Program-made: the position numbers and the translations under genes
The notes under the pieces: model-generated
The model's input: the letters and a program-made list of their open reading frames with translations, nothing else
Database searches by the model: none
What the model was told of the DNA's origin: nothing
NCBI RefSeq assembly: GCF_000987835.1
Contig: NZ_CP011308.1
Coordinates: forward strand, 186,001-250,000
Length of the DNA stretch: 64,000 nt
Reading direction: 5' to 3'
DNA from: Sulfurovum lithotrophicum
GTDB lineage: Bacteria > Campylobacterota > Campylobacteria > Campylobacterales > Sulfurovaceae
In this document: positions 1 through 9,187 of the stretch, in pieces
How the letters are laid out: each line of letters opens with the position of its first letter
Numbering within the stretch: the stretch's first letter is position 1

Positions 1-364
1 CATAAGGTACGACGTAGTCAAAAAGTTCAAGACGTTTCAATGCATTTTTGATCCGTTTGCGCATATCCAGTTGAAATGTCTGTGGATTGATGAGGGGAAG
101 ATAGTTCAGTGTGGAAAACCATGTTAAAAATGCCTCACTGTCTAATGTAGCCATGGCTTGACGGACCTCTTTGGAAAGATTTGGACTCATCTCATTTTCA
201 ATATGTTGTTCAAGGACAGTATCGAAATATTCATAGGGATCCCGTATGATCACTACCGTAATGCACTCCTTGTTTGTGAACTTTATCTCTTCAAGAGGCT
301 TGCGAAATACAGTAGCATTTACTATGTTCAGGTCCTGAAAATTCAGAATTTGGAAATCTCTCAT
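1..364 (-). CDS. Sulfotransferase-like protein (partial, runs off left edge)
   Basis: An open minus-strand frame starts at ATG 364 and continues past base 1, giving about 121 residues. It contains VVIIRDPYEYF near residues 41-51, like the RDP motif that binds 3'-phosphate in PAPS-dependent sulfotransferases, and a later NPQTFQL...LFDYVVPY stretch like the Sulfotransfer_2 family. An in-frame TGA lies 12 codons upstream and a purine-rich AGGAAAAGAGGG precedes the ATG, so the start is fixed. The usual N-terminal PKTAGTS-like phosphate loop is missing, so the protein may be N-terminally truncated or a divergent relative. It diverges from the RgpF-HAD gene and fits the surface-glycan setting. The family call is by motif only. 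Confidence 0.5.
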   Translation of the reverse strand, partial: MRDFQILNFQDLNIVNATVFRKPLEEIKFTNKECITVVIIRDPYEYFDTVLEQHIENEMSPNLSKEVRQAMATLDSEAFLTWFSTLNYLPLINPQTFQLDMRKRIKNALKRLELFDYVVPY

Positions 365-462
365 ACAGAATACCCTCTTTTCCTTTTTTGTATTATATCA
401 AAGAAGAGGTGATATTGTATTGTGCCTTTTCCTGTTACAGTAATGTTTACAATCGATTAGGA

Positions 463-468
463 TATAAT
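463..468 (+). promoter_or_regulatory. -10 box TATAAT for the RgpF-HAD gene
   Basis: A perfect TATAAT lies 44 bases before ATG 512, in the AT-rich gap between divergent genes. Transcription would begin near 475. That leaves almost no leader for the in-frame GTG at 482 and supports the ATG at 512 as the start. Confidence 0.5.
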
Positions 469-511
469 CCTCTAATAAATAGTGCAGAAGAGTAAAGGAA
501 TTTATCTGTTA

Positions 512-3500
512 ATGAAAAAATATCAAAAATGGTTGAAATTTTTTAAATCTCAAACAATTCCCGGGGTTCTGAGAAAAAAAGTATATAGTAAATTTCTTTT
601 AAAGCTGGATCAAGCAGCATATTTGAAAAAAAACACTGATCTTTTTCTCGCGCTTGAAAAGGGACAAATAGCAAGCATCGATAAACATTTCCGTGATATG
701 GGGATGAAAGAGCTGTATTCCGGTAATCGTATTTTACTGGAAGGGCTGGACCCTTATGATGAAACAATGTATCTTATGTTGAACAGCGATGTGGATGAGA
801 AGGTCAAACAAAAAAAATATCTCTCCGGTTTTGAACACTTTCTTCTGGTTGGCTACCAGGAAGTTCTCAAAGGGGAACGTCTTATGAAACCTGAAGAAGA
901 GATGCAGGACTTCGACCCCTTAGCCATGAACAGAATGCTTATTGAGAAAAGCGGTCTTTTTGATACATCGTTCTATCTTTCCCGTTATGAGGATATCAAG
1001 AACGGTAGTATGGAACCGCTGGAGCATTACCTTATGTTCGGAGCAAAAGAGTTGAGGGACCCCAGCGAAACTTTCAGCACCGGGTATTATCTGAGCCAAT
1101 ACCCTGAAGTGCTTCACTCCGGCATCAATCCGCTGGTACATTATATACTTGCAGGCAAACAGCAAAACAGAAAAACCATGGGGTATAACGTCAACAATGT
1201 ATCTATTGAGCCTTTGCCTTTACCTCTTGTATCCCAGCCTCTTGAAAAGATCGATCTCAAGATCGCTGTCGTGATCCATGCTTTCTATATTGATGTACTG
1301 GAAGATATCATCGGCTCTATCGATAATATCTTCCCCCGGCCGGACCTTTTTATTTCCGTTTCCGAAGATACGAACGTGGAAGAGATTGAAACCTTTTTAG
1401 AAGAAAAAGGGTATAAAAATTTCATGATAAAACCGGTACAGAACAGAGGCCGTGACGTTGCCCCTTTCCTGGTAGAGTTCTCCGAAGCTTTGCAATCGTA
1501 TGATGTCTGCTGCAAGATACACGGTAAAAAATCACTCTATGGCGGAAGTGAACAGACAAACTGGAGAAACCACCTTTACCACAATCTGCTCGGAAGCAAA
1601 GAGATCGTAGACGATATTCTTTCAGCTTTTGTAGAGAACGAGAAACTCGGACTGCTTTTCTCTGACAATTACGGAATGATACCCTACTGGGGGTATACCT
1701 GGCTTACCAACAAAGAAGTAGCTAGAGGACTGCTGCAAAGGCTGCATCTGACGCAGCTGAACCCCATATTGGACCAGACTTACATCGACTATCCTGCGGG
1801 TACGATGTTCTGGTTCAGGCCTTCTGCAATCTCTCAGATACTGGATTCGGATATCGGATATGAGGACTTCCCGGAAGAGCCCATAGGGAACGACGGGACT
1901 ATCGCCCACGGGCTTGAAAGGCTTTTCGCTTATGTAACTCGCTTGAACGGCTATGACTATATAGAACAGAACCGTAAACGGATGCAGTATACGAAGAATG
2001 TGACACACAAGAATTTCAACCAGCACAAGGCCAAGACACTGGAAACGGCCAAGAATATCGTGAAAGAGAAAGAATGTGTTATTTTTGACATATTTGATAC
2101 GCTGGTTACACGTACCATCTTCTATCCCGATAACCTCTTCAGGATCATGGAAGAAAAGTTTGACACAAAGTTCTCTACCCGTTCAGACTTTATGAAAGTG
2201 CGTAAAGAGACGGAGTATAAGCTGAGGATCTCGGAGACATATACGGGAGATGTCAGTTATGAAGATATCTACGACCATATCCACCTTCACAGCGACTATA
2301 CGCCTGAAATGGTCGATTATCTCAGGAGTATGGATTTCGATTATGAAATGAAGACACTCATTCCCAAGCCGGATACCATAGCCTTGCTGCAATATGCTTA
2401 CGATAACGATATCGATATACTTTTCGTCAGCGATATGTACCTGACGACGGAACAGGTGATGGCGATCCTGAAAAAGCACAATATACCATTCAAAAAAGAG
2501 AATCTCTTTGTCTCTTCCGACACCGGGTACAGAAAGGACAATACAACGGTCTGGAAGTACCTGGTTGACTCAAAGCGTATCGATCCCTCCCGAACATTGA
2601 TGATCGGTGACAGTGAGGTTTCGGATGCTAAACTGCCGGGTGACTTCGGGATAGGTACTTTTCACGTGCTTTCCGAAAGAAACGCATTCTTTGAATCACC
2701 TTTCGGAAAAGCATTCAGGCAGCAGTTCGGAGAAGTGTCCGAAACAGAAATGCTTCTAATGGGGCCGGTGGTCAATCAACTCTTTTCATCCGCTTTTGAA
2801 CTCTCCGAAACAGTATTGAAGTTTTCGAAGAAATGTTCGCCGTACACCTTCGGCTATACGGCATTGGCACCTTTCTTTTACCTCTTCGTCAACAATGTAT
2901 ACCGTAAGTTCAGTGACAAAAGGATCTTTTTCCTGGCGAGGGACGGTTATTTCCTGCAAAAGACTTATGAACAGTTCCTTCAGACAAAACAGCTTGAACC
3001 CGAAGGAAGGGAGTATTACCTCCAGATATCGAGACGGGCTATGCTGGGTGCGATTATAAAGAATGAAGACAATCTTAAAAACATGATAATGGATCTCGGA
3101 AATTATGAAGGCATGTTCAGCAGTATGCTCTACAGCAGGGTAGGGCTGAGTGAAAGTTTCCTTGCTGAAAGCGGTATTGAGGATTTTGAGATTGTGGACA
3201 ATAACGGACTGGACAAAGCCTACATATTGCTTGTCGAGCATATCGACCTCATAAACAAACATGCCGAAGGTGAACACCGTGCATACCTGGCGTATCTTGA
3301 TTCCATAGGCTTTTTTGAAGAGAATGAGGATGTACTGATCGACCTGGGATACTCCGGTACGATCCAGAACTATCTGCATCAACTGACAGAGAAAAAGTTG
3401 ACTGGAGAATACTTTGTCACTACGGAGAAAGTGAAACGCATAGAAAATGAAAATATCAGGCTGCATGGTTATTTTGCCGATGGGATTGACCTTGCCGATA

Positions 3501-3874
3501 ACTGTAACACCGTTTACAAATATGCACTGGTACTGGAAGCTTTCCTGACATCAGACAAGGGACAGCTGATCAATTTTAAAGATGAGAAAGGCAAGCCTGT
3601 CCCCCACTATAAAGAGAAGCATGCATCTATCGAAGTACAAAACAAGATCATGGAGGGTATAAAAGATTACATAGCGGCACTCTCCATCGTTCCGCCTGAT
3701 TTTATTGATATAGAGAGTGAAAGAATGAAAGACATCTCTCTTTTTACCTTTGAATACATGATCCGGAACCGTCTTCTCGATGATGAGGTATTGGGTATAT
3801 TGCAACTTGAAGATGACTTTACGGGAAATAAGGAATTGGATATTATGACGGTCTTTGCGCAGCGTGGAATATGA
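512..3874 (+). CDS. RgpF-type rhamnan synthesis protein fused to a HAD hydrolase domain
   Basis: This long protein (about 1120 residues from ATG 512) has three visible parts. The N-terminal third carries repeated units of the form FDTSFYLSRY...NPLEHYL.FGAKE.R.P, often found beside glycosyltransferases. A middle block beginning KIAVVIHAFYIDVLEDII, with NRGRDVAPFL and KIHGKKS, matches the rhamnan synthesis protein F (RgpF) family. A HAD block follows: motif I DIFDTLVTR (about residue 525), motif II SDMYLT and motif IV GDSEVSD (about residue 700). The remaining 400 residues are not recognised. The GTG at 482 is an alternative start, but AAAGGA at 494-499 and the promoter position favour 512. Probably cytoplasmic surface-polysaccharide assembly or modification; substrate unknown. 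Confidence 0.75.
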   Translation: MKKYQKWLKFFKSQTIPGVLRKKVYSKFLLKLDQAAYLKKNTDLFLALEKGQIASIDKHFRDMGMKELYSGNRILLEGLDPYDETMYLMLNSDVDEKVKQKKYLSGFEHFLLVGYQEVLKGERLMKPEEEMQDFDPLAMNRMLIEKSGLFDTSFYLSRYEDIKNGSMEPLEHYLMFGAKELRDPSETFSTGYYLSQYPEVLHSGINPLVHYILAGKQQNRKTMGYNVNNVSIEPLPLPLVSQPLEKIDLKIAVVIHAFYIDVLEDIIGSIDNIFPRPDLFISVSEDTNVEEIETFLEEKGYKNFMIKPVQNRGRDVAPFLVEFSEALQSYDVCCKIHGKKSLYGGSEQTNWRNHLYHNLLGSKEIVDDILSAFVENEKLGLLFSDNYGMIPYWGYTWLTNKEVARGLLQRLHLTQLNPILDQTYIDYPAGTMFWFRPSAISQILDSDIGYEDFPEEPIGNDGTIAHGLERLFAYVTRLNGYDYIEQNRKRMQYTKNVTHKNFNQHKAKTLETAKNIVKEKECVIFDIFDTLVTRTIFYPDNLFRIMEEKFDTKFSTRSDFMKVRKETEYKLRISETYTGDVSYEDIYDHIHLHSDYTPEMVDYLRSMDFDYEMKTLIPKPDTIALLQYAYDNDIDILFVSDMYLTTEQVMAILKKHNIPFKKENLFVSSDTGYRKDNTTVWKYLVDSKRIDPSRTLMIGDSEVSDAKLPGDFGIGTFHVLSERNAFFESPFGKAFRQQFGEVSETEMLLMGPVVNQLFSSAFELSETVLKFSKKCSPYTFGYTALAPFFYLFVNNVYRKFSDKRIFFLARDGYFLQKTYEQFLQTKQLEPEGREYYLQISRRAMLGAIIKNEDNLKNMIMDLGNYEGMFSSMLYSRVGLSESFLAESGIEDFEIVDNNGLDKAYILLVEHIDLINKHAEGEHRAYLAYLDSIGFFEENEDVLIDLGYSGTIQNYLHQLTEKKLTGEYFVTTEKVKRIENENIRLHGYFADGIDLADNCNTVYKYALVLEAFLTSDKGQLINFKDEKGKPVPHYKEKHASIEVQNKIMEGIKDYIAALSIVPPDFIDIESERMKDISLFTFEYMIRNRLLDDEVLGILQLEDDFTGNKELDIMTVFAQRGI

Positions 3875-3893
3875 TTTTAGAAAGGTTTAGTGC

Positions 3894-4787
3894 ATGAATA
3901 ATAATGTATATATCCATATAGGATTACCGAAAACAGCGACTTCAAGCATACAGGGTTTTCTGTATCACAATAAATCTTTTCTTGAGGAGCATGGCTATCA
4001 CTATATTCAGACAGGCTTGAATCATGATCTGAAATGCCATCACGATCTGGTCTGGAAACTGGATCTTCACAAAGGGCCATCCTATGTGGAACAGGATATA
4101 GCAAAATACAGGAATGAGATTCTGCGGGACCTTGCTGCTGAAGTGGAAGCACATAAAGGAAAGAACCTGGTAGTGAGCAGTGAATTGTTGACCTTTATTG
4201 GTGATTTTAGAAAACTAAAGCCATTACTCGATGTATTCAAAGATAAAAAAGTCAAATTCATTCTTAATCTGCGCCGACAGGACAGATTCCTGGAATCCCT
4301 CTATCAACAGGTCGTAAAAGATGGTGTCAGCCTCACTTTTGATGAATGGTTGCACCGTTCCAGAGGCATTGCGAACTACAATATGCTTGTCAGCAGACTC
4401 TTGATGGTAACAACAAAGAAAAATGTGATCATAGATGTTTTTGATTCGCGTATACCTCACCTGCATCCAACAGAAAATTTCCTGGTTTCTTTGGGATTTG
4501 ACAGGGCGTATCTCAAAAGTTTCAATATTGAAAATAAAAAAGAGAACGAGAGCCTTTCTTTGGAGCAGGTACACAAACTGCGAGTATCCAATAGCTTAAA
4601 TCCAAACTTGAGATATGAATTGATGAATCAGTTCATGGAAGACAATAACAGTATGGAGACTGAGAAAGCACAATACCTGGATAGTGAAAAACGGCAAAAG
4701 ATTATCGCAAGCTTTCATGATTCCAATACAAAGATGATCGATATGCTTCAAATCCCTTTGCTTAAATCAAGATATCTACTTTTTTGA
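3894..4787 (+). CDS. Sulfotransferase-family protein
   Basis: The N-terminus reads YIHIGLPKTATSSIQ (residues 5-19), the 5'-phosphosulfate loop of PAPS-dependent sulfotransferases. Near residues 124-135 LRRQDRFLESLY fits the 3'-phosphate-binding element (R...S). At 297 residues it is of normal length for single-domain bacterial members. It begins 19 bases after the RgpF-HAD gene and is probably cotranscribed with it, suggesting sulfation or a similar group transfer on the same glycan. The gene is AT-rich compared with the enolase that follows. The acceptor cannot be read from sequence, and some members of this family have no proven sulfotransferase activity. Confidence 0.7.
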   Translation: MNNNVYIHIGLPKTATSSIQGFLYHNKSFLEEHGYHYIQTGLNHDLKCHHDLVWKLDLHKGPSYVEQDIAKYRNEILRDLAAEVEAHKGKNLVVSSELLTFIGDFRKLKPLLDVFKDKKVKFILNLRRQDRFLESLYQQVVKDGVSLTFDEWLHRSRGIANYNMLVSRLLMVTTKKNVIIDVFDSRIPHLHPTENFLVSLGFDRAYLKSFNIENKKENESLSLEQVHKLRVSNSLNPNLRYELMNQFMEDNNSMETEKAQYLDSEKRQKIIASFHDSNTKMIDMLQIPLLKSRYLLF

Positions 4788-4888
4788 AAAGGGTTAAGAC
4801 GACTTAAAAGGCTCTTTTCTGATACTTTATACCGATTAAGTTTTCTTTACTGTAGCCTACCTACCAATTATCAGAATTTTTTAGGTAA

Positions 4889-6196
<1,308 letters not shown>

Positions 6197-6204
6197 GATA
6201 GCTT

Positions 6205-6456
6205 TTGCCTAAAATCAATAGAGTAGAAGCCATAGCAGGTCTGTCGCTCAAAGCGATCCTGATCACGCTGATAGGCCTGCTGCTCTTTGGTATCTATGTG
6301 GGTATTTTAATCTACGGGGAGAATTCACTGACCGTACTGAACCATCTCAACGAGAAAAAAGAGATGTTGAGGCAGGAAGAGAAAAGTCTGAAAGCAGAGA
6401 ACCAAAAGCTGCAGAAAGCGCTTTTTGAACTAAAACAATTAGAACCAAAGGAGTAG
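6205..6456 (+). CDS. FtsB/DivIC-like septum formation protein
   Basis: An 83-residue protein with one membrane segment (about residues 12-35, ILITLIGLLLFGIYVGILI) followed by a coiled coil (about residues 45-80, LNEKKEMLRQEEKSLKAEN). This is the architecture of FtsB/DivIC/FtsL divisome proteins, with the coiled coil in the periplasm. The start is a TTG at 6205 preceded by GTAGGATAG; no ATG or GTG gives the whole membrane segment. It lies between eno and a charged exported protein. The sequence is too simple for certainty, so a generic membrane-anchored coiled-coil protein remains possible. Confidence 0.65.
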   Translation: MPKINRVEAIAGLSLKAILITLIGLLLFGIYVGILIYGENSLTVLNHLNEKKEMLRQEEKSLKAENQKLQKALFELKQLEPKE

Positions 6457-6459
6457 GAC

Positions 6460-7188
6460 ATGAAACAGTATATATGGGTAGCGGCAATCGTAGCCATGGT
6501 GGGAGCAAATGCTTCGGAGAATCCTTTTGATCCGAAGACTAATATCAAAAAGATTGATCAGGCTGAGCAACAGCTCCTGGCTGATCTTGAAAAGATCGCC
6601 AAAGAAAAAGAGGCAAAAGAGGATCTGGACCTTGAAGGAGATGATGAGGAAGAAACTCCTGAAGCTGCAACAACCGAAGAGACTGCCACGCCTGCAAAAG
6701 CTGCTCCCGAAAAAACGGTTGAAGTGGTTGAAGAGACAAGTGAAGTGGTCGAAAGCCCTTCCACTTCGGTGGTAGCCATAGAAAGCCCTGAAGAGAAAGC
6801 AGCGCGACTCAAAAAGGTCAAAGAGGAACAGGAGCGTATTGAAGCTGAGAGGGTTGCAGCCCAAAAAGCCGAACAGGAACGTATAGCGGCGGAAAAAGCA
6901 GCGAAAGAAGCAGCAGAACTTGAGCGTATCAAACAGGCACAGGCAGAGAAAAAAGCTGCTGAAGAGAAAAAAGCTGCCGAAAAACTTGCAAAGCTTGAAG
7001 CAGAGAAAGCTGCATTAGAGAAAAAACAGGCTGAGGAAGCGGCGAAAAAAGATGTAGATGAAAAAAAGAGTGAAGCTTCTGCAGAGAAAACGATTGACGA
7101 GATCAATGTTGCTAAAGAAAATGAAGCAGCGTCAGAGAATGCAAAGAAGCTGTTGGAAGAGGCAATAAAAGAGGTTGACCGGGATTAA
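6460..7188 (+). CDS. Exported, highly charged coiled-coil protein (unrecognised)
   Basis: A 242-residue protein. Residues 1-19 (MKQYIWVAAIVAMVGANAS) look like a signal peptide, followed by ENPFDPKTNIKKIDQAEQQLL. The rest is built from Glu, Lys, Ala and Gln: an acidic Thr/Pro-rich stretch (about 50-105), then a long alanine-rich helix with repeated AERVAAQKAEQERIAAEKA-type units (about 108-240), as in TolA-like stalk proteins. It begins 3 bases after the FtsB-like gene, in the place where related genomes often carry an exported AMIN-domain protein, but I see no AMIN domain. Its TAA overlaps the stop codon of the convergent antiporter gene (shared TTAA at 7185-7188). Function unknown; probably periplasmic. 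Confidence 0.7.
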   Translation: MKQYIWVAAIVAMVGANASENPFDPKTNIKKIDQAEQQLLADLEKIAKEKEAKEDLDLEGDDEEETPEAATTEETATPAKAAPEKTVEVVEETSEVVESPSTSVVAIESPEEKAARLKKVKEEQERIEAERVAAQKAEQERIAAEKAAKEAAELERIKQAQAEKKAAEEKKAAEKLAKLEAEKAALEKKQAEEAAKKDVDEKKSEASAEKTIDEINVAKENEAASENAKKLLEEAIKEVDRD

Positions 7189-8339
7189 CCGGCCGCCCTT
7201 TTTCCGCTGATCCATTTGATCAGCAGCATGGAAAGGATCACTTCAAAGATACTGGCCAGTATCAATTGATAGTAGCTCAGTATATGCAGGAGTTTTGTCT
7301 CATAGCCTATAGTCGCAACTGCAACGAGCAGGGTCAGAGGCATAGAGAGGGAGAATGCGACCAGGAGTGCATCTCTTGATCCGCTGATCTGCCTTAGGAC
7401 CACGGCTGCAAGTACACGTGAAAGGATCATCAGTACGGTGATCAGCAGTGCACCGGTGATTACCCCTTCTTCTGCTAATGATTTCAGATCGAATGAAGCC
7501 CCCACATGAATGAAAAAGAGCGGAACCAGAAAGCCGAATCCCAGGCTTGAGATCTTAGCTTCGAGCTGTTTTTCATGATGAAAAAATGCCGAGATAGCCA
7601 CCCCCGCAATAAAAGCCCCCAAAGCCAATTCCAGTTTCAAATAGAGCATAATAGCGATAAGAATGAAGAAGAGTGCCATGGCAAGCCGGATATCCTGATC
7701 GGAAGTATCGAGCTTTGGCATGAGTGTATTCTTGAGTTCCGGCATCCACCAGAAGAGAAGGCGAAGCAACTTATAGAGCAGGTATACCACGGTAATGAAA
7801 GCAGCCAGATAGCTTACTTTCGTGACCAGTGTCATGTTCACGCCTGTTGTGCTGGCGGCATCAAAGACAGTCAATATGGCGATACTGATGATCTCTCCCA
7901 GGATCCCTGCAATGAAAGCCAGTCTGATCCATGGCTGCTCCTTTCCGTAAGTTTTTGCCAAAGAGGCGAGGATCCCTATGGAGATGAGAGGCATGGAGAT
8001 GATAGTGATCGTGTTGAGGTGAAAGAGAATACCTGCAGCTACGGAGAAGAAGGCCATGATCCCCAAAAATAGCATCGACCGCCTGATGAGTGCTTTGGGA
8101 CTGCGGGTGATCTGTTTGAGGTCTACTTCCATCCCTGCCAGGAACATCAGATAGAGAAATCCGACTTCAGCAATGATGTCAAAATACTGATTATGACCGA
8201 CCAGGCCTGCAAAAGCAACGACAGAACCGAGAATGATTTCCACAGGAGGGGTGGGTATACGCAGAAGTTTTGAGACAAAAGGACTGCCCCATATCAGCAG
8301 TGAAAGGGTGAGTATCAGTGAAATATCAGTGTGAATCAC
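7185..8339 (-). CDS. CPA2-family monovalent cation:proton antiporter (Kef/NapA type)
   Basis: A 384-residue membrane protein with about 12 hydrophobic segments, the fold of the Na+/H+ exchanger domain of CPA2 transporters. Typical pieces are GSPFVSKLLRIPTPPVEIIL near the start, FLAGMEVDL, ELALGAFIAGVAIS and PLFFIHVGASFDL. It ends after the membrane domain, with no C-terminal NAD-binding (RCK/TrkA-N) domain as found in KefB/KefC. The start is GTG at 8339, overlapping the end of bioB by 14 bases, so translation is probably coupled. Likely exchanges Na+ or K+ for H+ across the inner membrane; ion specificity cannot be told. Confidence 0.85.
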   Translation of the reverse strand: MIHTDISLILTLSLLIWGSPFVSKLLRIPTPPVEIILGSVVAFAGLVGHNQYFDIIAEVGFLYLMFLAGMEVDLKQITRSPKALIRRSMLFLGIMAFFSVAAGILFHLNTITIISMPLISIGILASLAKTYGKEQPWIRLAFIAGILGEIISIAILTVFDAASTTGVNMTLVTKVSYLAAFITVVYLLYKLLRLLFWWMPELKNTLMPKLDTSDQDIRLAMALFFILIAIMLYLKLELALGAFIAGVAISAFFHHEKQLEAKISSLGFGFLVPLFFIHVGASFDLKSLAEEGVITGALLITVLMILSRVLAAVVLRQISGSRDALLVAFSLSMPLTLLVAVATIGYETKLLHILSYYQLILASIFEVILSMLLIKWISGKRAAG

Positions 8340-9183
8340 AGCTTGTCGCTACCTCGTAGCCCAGTTTTTCCAGCATGAGTTGGTCTTTTTTCGGGGCAAG
8401 TCCCGAAGTGGTCAGGTAGTCACCAATGACGATGGAGTTTGCCCCTGCGTTGAACATTTCCCCCTCTTTTCCGTTAAAAAGAAGTTCTCTACCCCCTGCG
8501 ACCATGAGAAGACGATCTTCTCCCAGCAGGGCATGGGCTTTTCGGATGATTTCCAGTGCTTCTTCAAAACCGATATTACGTGTCTTGATGGGCAGGGCCG
8601 GATTGGGGTGGTAGAAATTCAAAGGTATCGATTCCGGCTGGAGTGAAGCGATGGCCATTAGAAGCTCATTTCTGTCCTCTTCCGTCTCTCCCATGCCGAA
8701 GATCCCTCCGCTGCAGAGTGCCAGACCGACCGATTTGACGTTCTCGCAGGTCTCATAGCGCTCCCGCCAGCCATGAGTGAGGCAGATCTCGGGGTAGTAG
8801 CGTTCGGAAGTTTCAAGATTGTGATTATAGCTGTCAATGCCGTGTTCTTTTAGATAGATCAGTTGTTCCAGACTAGCAGTGCCGTTACAGGCAATGAGGT
8901 TAAGCCCCTCTACCTCTGCTTTGACCGCCTGTGCCGCACGTGCTACGAAGTCTACCTTTTTGTCATCAAGACCTTTACCGGCTGTTACAAGACAGTATCC
9001 CAAAGCTCCGTTGGCTTTTGCCTGCCTGGCCTCTTCTACGATCTGCCCGATCTTCTTGTAACTGTAGCGTTCGATATCGGCATGATACCTGACACTTTGC
9101 GTGCAGAACTTACAGTCTTCCTTGCAGGTACCGCTGAGGATATTATTGATGGCACATAAAAAGATCAGCTTTTTGGTCGGCAT
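8326..9183 (-). CDS. bioB: Biotin synthase
   Basis: Radical-SAM enzyme that inserts sulfur into dethiobiotin. Near the N-terminus the protein has CKEDCKFC, the CxxxCxxC site for the [4Fe-4S] cluster that cleaves S-adenosylmethionine, and later NLETSERYYPEICLTHGW, CSGGIFGMGET and FYHPNPALPI-type segments typical of BioB. I use ATG 9183 (about 285 residues), which lies 4 bases past the topA stop; a longer frame from 9228 would overlap topA and adds only unconserved residues. It sits between topA and the antiporter on one minus-strand run. No other biotin genes are seen in the window. Confidence 0.93.
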   Translation of the reverse strand: MPTKKLIFLCAINNILSGTCKEDCKFCTQSVRYHADIERYSYKKIGQIVEEARQAKANGALGYCLVTAGKGLDDKKVDFVARAAQAVKAEVEGLNLIACNGTASLEQLIYLKEHGIDSYNHNLETSERYYPEICLTHGWRERYETCENVKSVGLALCSGGIFGMGETEEDRNELLMAIASLQPESIPLNFYHPNPALPIKTRNIGFEEALEIIRKAHALLGEDRLLMVAGGRELLFNGKEGEMFNAGANSIVIGDYLTTSGLAPKKDQLMLEKLGYEVATSCDSH

Positions 9184-9187
9184 TGGG

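Noticed and set aside
158-412. Plus-strand frame of 84 codons at the left edge
   Set aside because: The opposite strand carries a better frame with a sulfotransferase RDP motif and a good ribosome-binding site.
6558-7106. Minus-strand Ser/Ala-rich frame of 182 codons
   Set aside because: Mirror of the Glu/Lys/Ala-rich coding strand; low complexity and no ribosome-binding site.
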